Both the position numbers and the translations under genes were made by a program. From positions 124,001-188,000 of the forward strand of contig NZ_CP087723.1 of assembly GCF_024972735.1 (NCBI RefSeq): DNA of 64,000 nucleotides, in the 5' to 3' direction. Below the pieces are notes generated by a model. The model did no database searches, was not told the DNA's origin, and saw only the letters and a list, made by a program, of their open reading frames with translations. This document shows positions 9,073-17,337 of this stretch, one piece after another. Source of the stretch: Halalkaliarchaeum sp. AArc-CO (GTDB lineage Archaea; Halobacteriota; Halobacteria; Halobacteriales; Haloferacaceae). Positions within the stretch are counted from its first letter, which is position 1. Each line of letters begins with the position of its first letter.

Positions 9073-9495
9073 CTACGCGTGGATGGTTTCGAAGTCGTCG
9101 ACCGGCATCACGCTGTAATCGATCGTGAGTGTGTCCTGTGTCGCCCGGATCTTGCCCACGAACGTGGAAATCTCCTCGAGGTCGCCCTCGAGCACGAACA
9201 GTTCCATGCAGTAGTGGTTCCCGACGTGGCTGTGGAAGTTCGAGGCGACCAGTTCCTCGTGTTCGTGGCGGAGGTGCATCATCCGCTCTTCGACGGCCGT
9301 CGTCTCGTAGTTGAAAAGCACCGTCACGACTGCCATCAACTCGCGGCCCTCCAGCCGGCTGTCCTCGAACTCGTCGAGCAGGTTCCGGGAGGCCTCCCGG
9401 ACGACCTCGCTTCGCCCCGTGTAGCCGTGATCCTCGGCGAACTCGTCGATCCGCTCGAGCAACTCTTCGGGCATCGAGACGCTCACTACCGTCAT
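9073..9495 (-). CDS. nikR: NikR-type ribbon-helix-helix regulator (copy 1)
   Basis: 140 aa. N-terminal ribbon-helix-helix DNA-binding domain ([16 protein letters not shown], residues 4-19) and a C-terminal ACT-like nickel-binding domain. All four nickel ligands of the family can be aligned: H77, H88, H90 and C96 ([10 protein letters not shown]), with the same spacing as in E. coli NikR. Acts as a nickel-dependent tetrameric repressor or activator. A perfect 8-bp inverted repeat sits immediately upstream (9498-9525), suggesting autoregulation. No nickel transporter is adjacent; the second NikR in this window (56.3 kb) does have one. Confidence 0.9.
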   Translation of the reverse strand: MTVVSVSMPEELLERIDEFAEDHGYTGRSEVVREASRNLLDEFEDSRLEGRELMAVVTVLFNYETTAVEERMMHLRHEHEELVASNFHSHVGNHYCMELFVLEGDLEEISTFVGKIRATQDTLTIDYSVMPVDDFETIHA

Positions 9496-9497
9496 GT

Positions 9498-9525
9498 ATT
9501 AACAGAGGCGCCTATTCCTGTTAAT
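9498..9525. promoter_or_regulatory. Inverted-repeat operator upstream of nikR copy 1
   Basis: attaacag at 9498-9505 and its exact complement ctgttaat at 9518-9525, separated by 12 bp (9506-9517). The left arm begins 3 bp from the start codon at 9495, and the right arm adjoins an AT-rich promoter-like stretch (to about 9537). This two-arm, wide-spacer layout resembles NikR boxes, so self-binding is the simplest idea. Confidence 0.7.
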
Positions 9526-9535
9526 CCTTATTATC

Positions 9536-10825
9536 TTACGTTCCGTGCTGCCACGAGGAGAGGTACTCCTCCTGTTCGGCCGACAGGGAGTCGAATTCGA
9601 CGCCCTCCGCCTCGAGCTTGATCTCGGCGATCTCGCGGTCGAGTTCGTCGGGGACATCGTGGACGCGCGGCTCGTAGTCGTCGCCGTGGCCGGCGAGTTC
9701 GCGCACGCAGACGGCCTGGACGCCGAACGACTGATCCATCACCTCGACGGGGTGGCCCAGCGCGATCGGTGCCGCGAGGTTGACGAGTCGCCCTTCCGCC
9801 AGCACGTTCAGCCGCCGACCGTCCTCGAGTTCGTACGCTTCGACGCCCTCTCGGGCCTCGTAGCGGTCGACCGCGAGGTCGTCGAGCGCCTCCAGGTCGA
9901 TTTCGACGTCGAAGTGACCCGCGTTCGCCAGCAGGACGCCGTCTTGCATCTTCCGGAAGTGCTCCTCGACGATCACGTCGCGGTTGCCCGTCGTCGTGAT
10001 GAAGACGTCGCCCACCTCGGCGGCCTCGGCCATCGGCATCACGTCGTACCCCTCCATGTGCGCCTCCAGTGCCTTCCGGGAGTCGACTTCTGCGACGATG
10101 ACGTCCGCGTTCTGTCCGGCTGCCTTCTTGGCGACGCCCTTCCCGCAGTAGCCGAAGCCGGCGACGACGACGTCTTTGCCCGCAAACGAGAGGTTTGTCG
10201 TCATCGCGATCGTCGCGAGGGAGGACTCTCCGGTCCCGTGGACGTTGTCGAACAGCCGCTTCATCGGCGTGTCGTTCACCGCGAAGACGGGATACTCCAG
10301 CGCGCCGTCCTCGGCCATCGACCGCAGTCGGTGGACGCCGGTAGTCGTCTCCTCGCAACCGCCGACGATGGTGTCGATGAGTTCGGGGTAGTCCTCGTGG
10401 ATCGCGAACACGAGGTCGCCGCCGTCGTCGACGGTGATCGTCGGATCGTGGCCGATGGTGGCCTCGATCGCCTCGTAATACTCCTCGTCGTCGACGCCCC
10501 GAACCGCATAGGAGGTGATCTTCTCGTGGGCGTCCAGCGCCGCGCTCACGTCGTCGTGGGTCGAAAGCGGGTTACAGCCGGTGATCGCCACCTCGGCACC
10601 GCCGTCGGCCAGCAGCTCGACGAGGTTGGCCGTCTTCGCCTCGACGTGCATCGCCATTGCCACTCGCTCTCCTTCGAGCGGTTTCTCCGCCCGAAACTCC
10701 TCGCGGAGCGCTTCCAGGATCGGCATGTGCTGTAGCGCCCACTCCATCTTCCGGCGACCCTCCTCGCGTGCCGACTCCGGCTCCGCGAGCTGTTCGGTCA
10801 CCGGCGAGTATCCGGTTTGACTCAT
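9536..10825 (-). CDS. ahcY: Adenosylhomocysteinase (S-adenosylhomocysteine hydrolase)
   Basis: 429 aa, size of the archaeal form without the long bacterial insertion. Cleaves S-adenosylhomocysteine to adenosine and homocysteine, keeping methylation reactions running. Substrate-domain motifs [10 protein letters not shown] and [13 protein letters not shown], the catalytic lysine region [18 protein letters not shown], the NAD-binding [10 protein letters not shown] and the hinge [10 protein letters not shown] are all present. The start at 10825 ([13 protein letters not shown]) is supported by the core beginning soon after; the 55-residue upstream extension has the wrong composition. It shares a minus-strand orientation with nikR downstream but has its own context. 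Confidence 0.95.
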   Translation of the reverse strand: MSQTGYSPVTEQLAEPESAREEGRRKMEWALQHMPILEALREEFRAEKPLEGERVAMAMHVEAKTANLVELLADGGAEVAITGCNPLSTHDDVSAALDAHEKITSYAVRGVDDEEYYEAIEATIGHDPTITVDDGGDLVFAIHEDYPELIDTIVGGCEETTTGVHRLRSMAEDGALEYPVFAVNDTPMKRLFDNVHGTGESSLATIAMTTNLSFAGKDVVVAGFGYCGKGVAKKAAGQNADVIVAEVDSRKALEAHMEGYDVMPMAEAAEVGDVFITTTGNRDVIVEEHFRKMQDGVLLANAGHFDVEIDLEALDDLAVDRYEAREGVEAYELEDGRRLNVLAEGRLVNLAAPIALGHPVEVMDQSFGVQAVCVRELAGHGDDYEPRVHDVPDELDREIAEIKLEAEGVEFDSLSAEQEEYLSSWQHGT

Positions 10826-10905
10826 ACATATCAGGTTCGGGAACGCCGGTGAAAACGCTACCGACACACCACGATACGCCCGCTGTGCGAGCTGTTCGGT
10901 CACCG
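10785..10905. repeat. 19-bp direct repeat at the 5' end of ahcY
   Basis: The 19-bp sequence gcgagctgttcggtcaccg occurs at 10785-10803 (inside the ahcY coding start, encoding VTEQLAE) and again at 10887-10905 upstream of the gene, in the same frame (VTEQLAQ). It looks like a small local duplication of the gene's 5' end. Confidence 0.8.
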
Positions 10906-10995
10906 CTGGCGGCCGTTCCGGCGGGGACGGGACCGTCCGGCGGGGACGGGACCGGGGACTCAACCTTTTTGTCGGCGAGGGTCGTCTCATCGGAC

Positions 10996-11415
10996 ATGAA
11001 CTATCGGGAAGTCACGCCGACGCGAGAGTTCCTCGCACGGCTCGACACCGGGGCGGACTGGCGCGAGGAGATCGAATCGCTGGCGCGCGAGGAAGGGATC
11101 GAGTCGGCCTGGTTCAACGCGATGGGGGCGGTCCAGGACGCCGAAATCTGGTTTTACGACCAGGAGACCAAGGAGTACCAGCCGGTGACGTTCGAGGAGC
11201 CGCTGGAGGTCGCCGCCTGCGTGGGGAACATCGCGCTGCTCGAGGACGAGGTGTTCGCACACACCCACGCCGTGTTGTCTCGCCCGAGCGGGCAGACTCT
11301 CGCGGGACATCTCAACTCTGCGACCGTCTTCGCCGGCGAGGTCCATATGCGGGCGTTCGAGGAGCCGCTCGAACGGTCTCACGACGACGTGACCGATCTG
11401 GATCTCTGGCTGTGA
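10996..11415 (+). CDS. PPC (DUF296) domain DNA-binding-like protein
   Basis: 139 aa, a complete PPC/DUF296 domain. Typical elements are [23 protein letters not shown] (N-terminal), [19 protein letters not shown] and the conserved HTHAVLS with histidines that form a metal site in bacterial and archaeal homologues. In plants the domain is part of AT-hook proteins; the archaeal role is unknown. The ATG at 10996 follows an AT-rich stretch (caacctttttg). It is divergent from ahcY and ends about 30 bp before polC, so it may be co-transcribed with the polymerase gene. Confidence 0.88.
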   Translation: MNYREVTPTREFLARLDTGADWREEIESLAREEGIESAWFNAMGAVQDAEIWFYDQETKEYQPVTFEEPLEVAACVGNIALLEDEVFAHTHAVLSRPSGQTLAGHLNSATVFAGEVHMRAFEEPLERSHDDVTDLDLWL

Positions 11416-11443
11416 ACGGCGGGAGGGACGGGAGCGAACAACC

Positions 11444-14400
11444 GTGAGACCGGACGACGAGCGCTACTTCGAGCGGATCGAATCGCGACTCGAGGAGGCG
11501 TTCGACCGCGCGGAGGCCGCGAAAGCGCAGGGACGCGACCCCGAACCGGAGATCGAGATCCCGGTCGCACGCGACATGGCCGACCGGGTGGAGAACATCC
11601 TCGGGATCGACGGCGTGGCCGAACGCGTCCGCGAACTCGAAGGCGAGATGTCTCGCGAGGAGGCCGCCCTCGAGCTGGTGACCGACTTCGTCGAGGGCTC
11701 CGTGGGGGAGTTCGACTCCCGCGCAGGGAAGGTCGAGGGGGCGGTTCGGACCGCGGTAGCGCTGCTCACCGAAGGAGTCGTCGCCGCGCCCATCGAGGGG
11801 ATCGATCGGGTCGAACTGTTGCAAAACGACGACGGGACCGAGTTCATCAACGTCTACTACGCCGGTCCAATACGATCGGCGGGGGGGACCGCCCAGGCGC
11901 TGTCGGTGCTTGTGGCCGACTACGCCCGGTCGCTTCTGGACATCGAGGAGTATCACGCCCGAAGCGACGAGATCGAGCGCTACGCGGAGGAGGTCTCCCT
12001 CTACGACAAGGAGACCGGTCTCCAGTACTCCCCGAAAGACAAGGAGACGAAGTTCATCGCCGAGCACCTGCCGATCATGCTCGACGGGGAAGCCACCGGC
12101 GACGAGGAGGTCTCCGGCTTCCGGGATCTCGACCGCGTCGACACCAACTCGGCCCGCGGCGGGATGTGTCTCGTGCTCGCGGAGGGGATCGCCCTCAAGG
12201 CGCCGAAGATCCAGCGATACACCCGCGAGCTCGAGGAGGTCGACTGGCCGTGGCTCCAGGACCTCATCGACGGCACGATCGGCGAGGAAAACGCTGCCGG
12301 TGACGGATCCAGCGAAGATACTGGACCGGGCGAGGCTGACGTCGAAGGCGAAGGGTCGAACGACGAGGATTCGGATGAAACGGGGGACGCCGCCGACGAA
12401 CGTTCTTCGGGCGGCGACGGCACTCCCGGCCCGCCGCGACCCGAGCCTTCCGAGAAGTTCCTCCGTGACCTGATCGCCGGGCGGCCGGTGTTTTCCCATC
12501 CGTCGGAGCCGGGCGGCTTCCGACTCCGCTACGGTCGCGCCCGTAACCACGGCTTCGCGACCGGTGGGATCCATCCGGCGACGATGCACATCGTCGATGA
12601 CTTCCTCGCGGCCGGCACCCAGATCAAGACCGAACGCCCCGGCAAGGCACACGGCATCGTGCCGGTCGACAGCATCGAAGGGCCGACCGTCCGGCTGGCA
12701 AACGGCGACGTCCGGCGGATCGACGACCCCGAGGAAGCACTGGAAGTGCACAACGGCGTCGAGGAGATCATCGACGCAGGGGAGTATCTCGTCAATTACG
12801 GTGAGTTCGTCGAGAACAACCACCCGCTGGCGCCCGCGTCGTACACGGTCGAGTGGTGGGTTCAGGAGTTCGACGCCGCCGGCGCGGACGTCCAGGCGCT
12901 CCGGGACGATCCCCACGTCGATCTCGCGGATCCGACCGTCGAGGAGGCGCTCTCGTGGGCCCGCGAGTACGACTGTCCGCTCCACCCGACGTACACCTAC
13001 CTGTGGCACGACGTCGACGTCGAGACGTTCGAGGCGCTCGCGGAGGCCGTGGCCGACGGGGAAGTCGTCGACTCGACAGCTGATCACTCCTCCGACGCGG
13101 GCGTCGCGGACGGCGGTGTGATCGATCGAAAACCCTCGGAAATCGGTCCGGCTGCCGAGGAGGCTTCACTCGTCATCGAGCGCACGGAGACGACGCGACG
13201 GGCGCTCGAACTGTTGCTCGTCGAACACACACAGACGGACGAGACGCTCGAGATTCCCACCTGGCGACCCCTCGCTCGCTCGCTGGGGATCGACGACGAC
13301 CTGCAGCGGACCTGGGAGTCGGCGGCGCTGTCGTCGGCTCGCGAGTACGCCGGCGGCGACAACGCCGTCGAGGCCGTCAACGCGGTCGCCCCCTTCGAGA
13401 TCCGGGAGCGCGCCCCAACCCGGATCGGAAACCGGATGGGCCGTCCGGAAAAATCCGAGTCGCGGGAGCTCTCGCCGGCGGTCCACGCGCTGTTCCCGAT
13501 CACGGAGGCCGGTGGGAGCCAGCGCGACATCGCCAAGGCCGCCAAGACGCTGGACGACCGGGGACGGCGAGGAATGCTCGACGTCGACATCAACGACCGC
13601 GTCTGCCCCGGCTGCGGCGACCACACCTACCACAACCGATGTCCCGACTGCGAGGTCCACACCGAACTGTACTACGAGTGCGGCGAGTGTGGAACCGAGT
13701 GTGAACCCGACGAGTCGGGGCGGGTGGTCTGTCCCCGGTGCGAGTGGGACGTGACGGCGGCGACGCGCCGGGAGATCGACCTCAACGAGCGGTTCCACGC
13801 GGCGATGGAGTCGGTCGCAGAGCGCGAGGCGGCCTTCGACGTCCTGAAAGGCGTCAAGGGGCTCTCCTCGGAGCACAAGGTCCCCGAACCGATCGAGAAG
13901 GGGATCCTCCGGGCGAAACACGGCGTCTCGTCGTTCAAGGACGGCACGGTCCGATACGACATGACCGACCTCCCGGTGACGGCCGTTCGGCCGGCCGAAC
14001 TGGACGTCACCGCCGACCAGTTCCGCGAACTGGGGTATCACGCCGACATCGACGGGGAGCCGCTGCGCCACGACGACCAGCTGGTCGAGCTGAAGGTGCA
14101 GGACATCGTCCTCTCGGACGGCGCCGCCGAGCACATGATGAACACCGCCGACTTCGTCGACGAACTGCTGGAGGACTTCTACGACCTGCCGCCCTTCTAC
14201 GAGCTCGAGGATCGGGAGGACCTGGTCGGCGAGCTGGTGTTCGGCATGGCCCCCCACACGAGTGCGGCGACGGTGGGGCGCGTCGTCGGCTTCACGTCGG
14301 CGGCGGTCGGCTACGCGCACCCGTACTTTCACGCGGCGAAGCGACGGAACTGCTTCCATCCGGAGACTCAGATCACGTTCGACGACGGCGACGGCTGGCG

Positions 14401-17260
14401 AACCACATCGATTCGGGACTTGGTGGAAGAACGGCTTCGGGATTCCGGTGAGGAAGACCTCGATGAGGACAACTTCGGGACGCTGACGCGAGAGCTGGAC
14501 GGAACCGACGGCGAGCTTCGGGTGCGATCCGTCGACGCAGTCGGGACCCCGACGCCCAAGCCCGTCTCGGCGGTTTCGAAACATCCGAGCCAGGACCACC
14601 TCCTGTGGATTCGAACCTCCGGCGGGAACGAGATCCGGGTTACCCCCGATCACACGATGCTCCGGCTCGAGGACGGCACTCCGAGTCACGTTAGCGCGAG
14701 CGAACTCGCGGTCGGCGACGAGGTGCCTGCAGCGACGATGGACGAGGGAACGGCACCCGTCGGCGGAGCGACGGCGAGTGGGGGTGTCGATGCCCTCGTC
14801 TCCGAGTCCGGCGACGTCGAACACGACGAAGTCCTGGCTGTCGACGCCGATCAAATCGTGGCCATCGACGTCGTCGAAAGCGACGTCGAATACACGTACA
14901 ACCTCACGGTCGAGGAGACTCACACCGTCGTCGCCGACGGAATCGCGGCCAAGCAGTGCGATGGCGACGAGGATTGCGTAATGCTGCTCATGGACGGGCT
15001 GTTGAACTTCAGCAGACAGTATTTGCCGGATAAACGGGGCGGGAGCGTCGCGGAAGATGCTCGACTCGTTGCAGTCGATCCCGACGATCGAGTTCAGTAC
15101 CTCACTTTCGACGAACTCTGGCACGCACTCGACGCTCCCGTCGAGGTTGACGGGAAGTTCAGGAAACGAACCTGTGTGGAAGAAGGATGGCAGACGTACG
15201 CGTTCGATGCGAATCACGAAGCCAGCCTCAAGCCGATCGAGAAGGCAATCCGGTATCGTGCGGACGAAGACGACGAACTGCTACGGGTCGAAACGCAGTT
15301 CGGACGGTCTCTCGAAATTACTCCAAATCACAGTCTCTTTCGTTACGACGACGGTATCGAGGAGGTTGCCGGCGAGAACCTCGGAGCGGGTGACCTGATT
15401 GTCGCCCCGCAGTCTCTCGATATCGATCCGACAGGTTCTGTCATCGATGTTGCAGAGTGTGTTCCAGATCCGTACGTATTTATCGACGATCGGGTCGAAG
15501 AGTATCTCCGCCGGGTGTGGGAGAACGCCGATCACGGCAGCGAAACGAGAGCCGCATTTGACGGCGGACTTTCCTACCGGCTATCAAAAAAGAAGGTGTC
15601 CCTCGAAACGCTAGCGGAAATCGAAACGACGTCGGGGAAGTGGCGGGACGACTGGAACCCGAAAATCGGACTGAAGGGATCTTCGGAGGGGATTCAGCGG
15701 TACATTACTCTCGACGAAGACTTCGCCTGGCTACTCGGGATGTTCGCCGCGGAGGGATCCCTCTCCAGTACTCGTCCGACGATCCACAACGGCGAGGAAG
15801 AACTCGTGCGCCGCGTTGAGCGGACGACCGAGGACAGCCTCGGAACTGGTCCGACTGTTCGATGGTCGAACAAGGCCTACGAAGTCGCATTCCCTGCGGT
15901 ATTCAGAGAGGTGCTCTTCGATCTCGGATTCGCGGACAAAGACTCATACAATTCGAGCGAGAAGGTCGTTCCCGACCCGATCCTTCGAAGCGAGAAGTCG
16001 GTCGTCAAAGCGTTCCTCCGTGGATTCATTGCCGGTGACGGAAGCGAGACGAGCAACGATAACCACACGACAATCGGCTTCCATACGACCAGTGAGGATC
16101 TCAAGGACGGAATCGTTTTCCTCCTGCATCGACTCGGGATCGTCGCCAACATTTCTCGAAAGGAACGAGACGAATCGCGCCAGCCGATTTACACCGTCTC
16201 TGTCTCGGGTGGGGCCGCCGACAACCCACTGAGGAAGATTCTCGACGATGAGGAGATGTATCAGCCGAAAAGTCTTGTCGTGACGGTTCCCGATGCGTTG
16301 ATGGAGATCCGCGAGATGGATCTCACGGGGGTCAAACAGCTGATTCCGAAGTACCTGAAACGCCGCGAGAACATATCGTTAGAGAAGCTCGAGGAGATCG
16401 TAACTGAACTCGACGGTCGGGAACTTCCCTCGGCCGCCGCCGATAAATTGACTGAGATCCGCCCGTTGATCGACGGCGATCTGTCGTATCTTCGGATTAC
16501 AGACATCGATCGCGTCGATTACGAAGGATACCTCTATGACCTCCAGGTCGGTGGAGAACCGATCTTTACTGCGAACTGGCTGTACGCACACAATTCTATG
16601 GACGCACCCCTGGTGATGTCCTCCCGGATCGACCCCTCCGAGATCGACGACGAGGCGCACAACATGGACATCGTTCGGGAGTACCCCCTGGAGTTTTACG
16701 AGGCGACCCGTCGGATGGCCGATCCCGGGGAGGTGGAGGAACTGATCCAGCTCGGGGAGGACACCCTCGGCACCGACGACGAGTATCGCGGGTTCGACCA
16801 CACCCACGACACCACCGACATCGCGATGGGACCGGATCTTTCGGCGTACAAGACGCTGGGGTCGATGATGGACAAGATGGACGCCCAGTTGGAGCTGGCC
16901 CGGAAGCTCCGGGCGGTCGACGAGACCGACGTCGCCGAACGAGTGATCGAGTATCACTTCCTGCCGGACTTGATCGGCAACCTCCGGGCGTTCGCCCGCC
17001 AGGAGACCCGGTGTCTCGACTGCGAGACGAAGTACCGCAGGATGCCCTTGTCCGGCGAGTGTCGCAACTGCGGCGGCACCGTCAACCTCACGGTTCACGA
17101 GGGGTCGGTGAACAAGTACATGGACACCGCCATCGAGGTGGCCGACCGGTTCGACTGCCGGGAGTACACCAAACAGCGGCTGGAGATCCTCGACCAGTCG
17201 CTGGAGTCGATATTCGAGGACGACACCAACAAACAGTCGGGAATTGCCGACTTCATGTAA
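11444..17260 (+). CDS. polC: DNA polymerase D large subunit (DP2) with two inteins
   Basis: 1938 codons; removing both inteins (202 and 517 aa) leaves 1219 aa, the normal size of haloarchaeal DP2. It is the catalytic subunit of the replicative archaeal PolD; the DP1 partner is not in this window. GTG start at 11444. An Asp/Glu/Gly/Ser-rich insertion near residues 285-330 is halophile-specific. A zinc-ribbon cluster (CPGCGDHTYHNRCPDC ... CGECGTEC ... CPRCEW) lies near 720-770, the catalytic Asp motif CDGDEDC starts at 1172, and a C-terminal zinc finger (CLDCETKY ... CRNCGG) follows. Both inteins interrupt the catalytic core, and only a 29-residue extein island lies between them. The splice products join as RRN-CDGDED and KRGG-SMDAPL. 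Confidence 0.96.
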   Translation: MRPDDERYFERIESRLEEAFDRAEAAKAQGRDPEPEIEIPVARDMADRVENILGIDGVAERVRELEGEMSREEAALELVTDFVEGSVGEFDSRAGKVEGAVRTAVALLTEGVVAAPIEGIDRVELLQNDDGTEFINVYYAGPIRSAGGTAQALSVLVADYARSLLDIEEYHARSDEIERYAEEVSLYDKETGLQYSPKDKETKFIAEHLPIMLDGEATGDEEVSGFRDLDRVDTNSARGGMCLVLAEGIALKAPKIQRYTRELEEVDWPWLQDLIDGTIGEENAAGDGSSEDTGPGEADVEGEGSNDEDSDETGDAADERSSGGDGTPGPPRPEPSEKFLRDLIAGRPVFSHPSEPGGFRLRYGRARNHGFATGGIHPATMHIVDDFLAAGTQIKTERPGKAHGIVPVDSIEGPTVRLANGDVRRIDDPEEALEVHNGVEEIIDAGEYLVNYGEFVENNHPLAPASYTVEWWVQEFDAAGADVQALRDDPHVDLADPTVEEALSWAREYDCPLHPTYTYLWHDVDVETFEALAEAVADGEVVDSTADHSSDAGVADGGVIDRKPSEIGPAAEEASLVIERTETTRRALELLLVEHTQTDETLEIPTWRPLARSLGIDDDLQRTWESAALSSAREYAGGDNAVEAVNAVAPFEIRERAPTRIGNRMGRPEKSESRELSPAVHALFPITEAGGSQRDIAKAAKTLDDRGRRGMLDVDINDRVCPGCGDHTYHNRCPDCEVHTELYYECGECGTECEPDESGRVVCPRCEWDVTAATRREIDLNERFHAAMESVAEREAAFDVLKGVKGLSSEHKVPEPIEKGILRAKHGVSSFKDGTVRYDMTDLPVTAVRPAELDVTADQFRELGYHADIDGEPLRHDDQLVELKVQDIVLSDGAAEHMMNTADFVDELLEDFYDLPPFYELEDREDLVGELVFGMAPHTSAATVGRVVGFTSAAVGYAHPYFHAAKRRNCFHPETQITFDDGDGWRTTSIRDLVEERLRDSGEEDLDEDNFGTLTRELDGTDGELRVRSVDAVGTPTPKPVSAVSKHPSQDHLLWIRTSGGNEIRVTPDHTMLRLEDGTPSHVSASELAVGDEVPAATMDEGTAPVGGATASGGVDALVSESGDVEHDEVLAVDADQIVAIDVVESDVEYTYNLTVEETHTVVADGIAAKQCDGDEDCVMLLMDGLLNFSRQYLPDKRGGSVAEDARLVAVDPDDRVQYLTFDELWHALDAPVEVDGKFRKRTCVEEGWQTYAFDANHEASLKPIEKAIRYRADEDDELLRVETQFGRSLEITPNHSLFRYDDGIEEVAGENLGAGDLIVAPQSLDIDPTGSVIDVAECVPDPYVFIDDRVEEYLRRVWENADHGSETRAAFDGGLSYRLSKKKVSLETLAEIETTSGKWRDDWNPKIGLKGSSEGIQRYITLDEDFAWLLGMFAAEGSLSSTRPTIHNGEEELVRRVERTTEDSLGTGPTVRWSNKAYEVAFPAVFREVLFDLGFADKDSYNSSEKVVPDPILRSEKSVVKAFLRGFIAGDGSETSNDNHTTIGFHTTSEDLKDGIVFLLHRLGIVANISRKERDESRQPIYTVSVSGGAADNPLRKILDDEEMYQPKSLVVTVPDALMEIREMDLTGVKQLIPKYLKRRENISLEKLEEIVTELDGRELPSAAADKLTEIRPLIDGDLSYLRITDIDRVDYEGYLYDLQVGGEPIFTANWLYAHNSMDAPLVMSSRIDPSEIDDEAHNMDIVREYPLEFYEATRRMADPGEVEELIQLGEDTLGTDDEYRGFDHTHDTTDIAMGPDLSAYKTLGSMMDKMDAQLELARKLRAVDETDVAERVIEYHFLPDLIGNLRAFARQETRCLDCETKYRRMPLSGECRNCGGTVNLTVHEGSVNKYMDTAIEVADRFDCREYTKQRLEILDQSLESIFEDDTNKQSGIADFM
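14351..14956 (+). other. Mini-intein 1 in polC (residues 970-1171)
   Basis: 202 aa. Starts with Cys970 (CFHPETQITF, block A), has the block B motif TPDH (T1067-H1070), and ends ...HTVVADGIAAKQ before the +1 Cys1172. No LAGLIDADG motifs are visible, so it lacks a homing endonuclease. The last residue is Gln instead of Asn, as reported for the Pyrococcus abyssi PolII intein, and the penultimate residue is Lys rather than the usual His. It sits directly before the catalytic CDGDED motif. Confidence 0.9.
15044..16594 (+). other. Full-length intein 2 with LAGLIDADG endonuclease (residues 1201-1717)
   Basis: 517 aa. Starts with Ser1201 (SVAEDARLVAV) and ends LYAHN with canonical H1716-N1717; the +1 residue is Ser1718. 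Block B is TPNH (T1293-H1296). Two LAGLIDADG-type motifs are visible, LLGMFAAEG (1430-1438, acidic E1437) and FIAGDG (1528-1533, acidic D1532), so the homing endonuclease may be active. Base composition is visibly more AT-rich than the flanking exteins, consistent with horizontal acquisition. Confidence 0.92.
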
Positions 17261-17307
17261 CTCCTCGCCTGCGAGGGCACGCCGGGGGTCGCGGACGAAC
17301 CAGCCGG

Positions 17308-17315
17308 TATAATAA
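17308..17315 (+). promoter_or_regulatory. TATA box of the UbiD-AcnX-UbiX operon
   Basis: tataataa ends 22 nt before the ATG at 17338, the typical distance for a leaderless haloarchaeal transcript. It lies in the short gap after polC and marks the operon as an independent transcription unit. Confidence 0.7.
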
Positions 17316-17337
17316 GGCCGCGCGTTCGACCCGGGGT

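Noticed and set aside
17011-17337. N-terminal extension of the UbiD-family gene into polC
   Set aside because: Antisense-like Arg/His-rich composition over polC coding sequence; the TATA box and ATG at 17338 give the better start.
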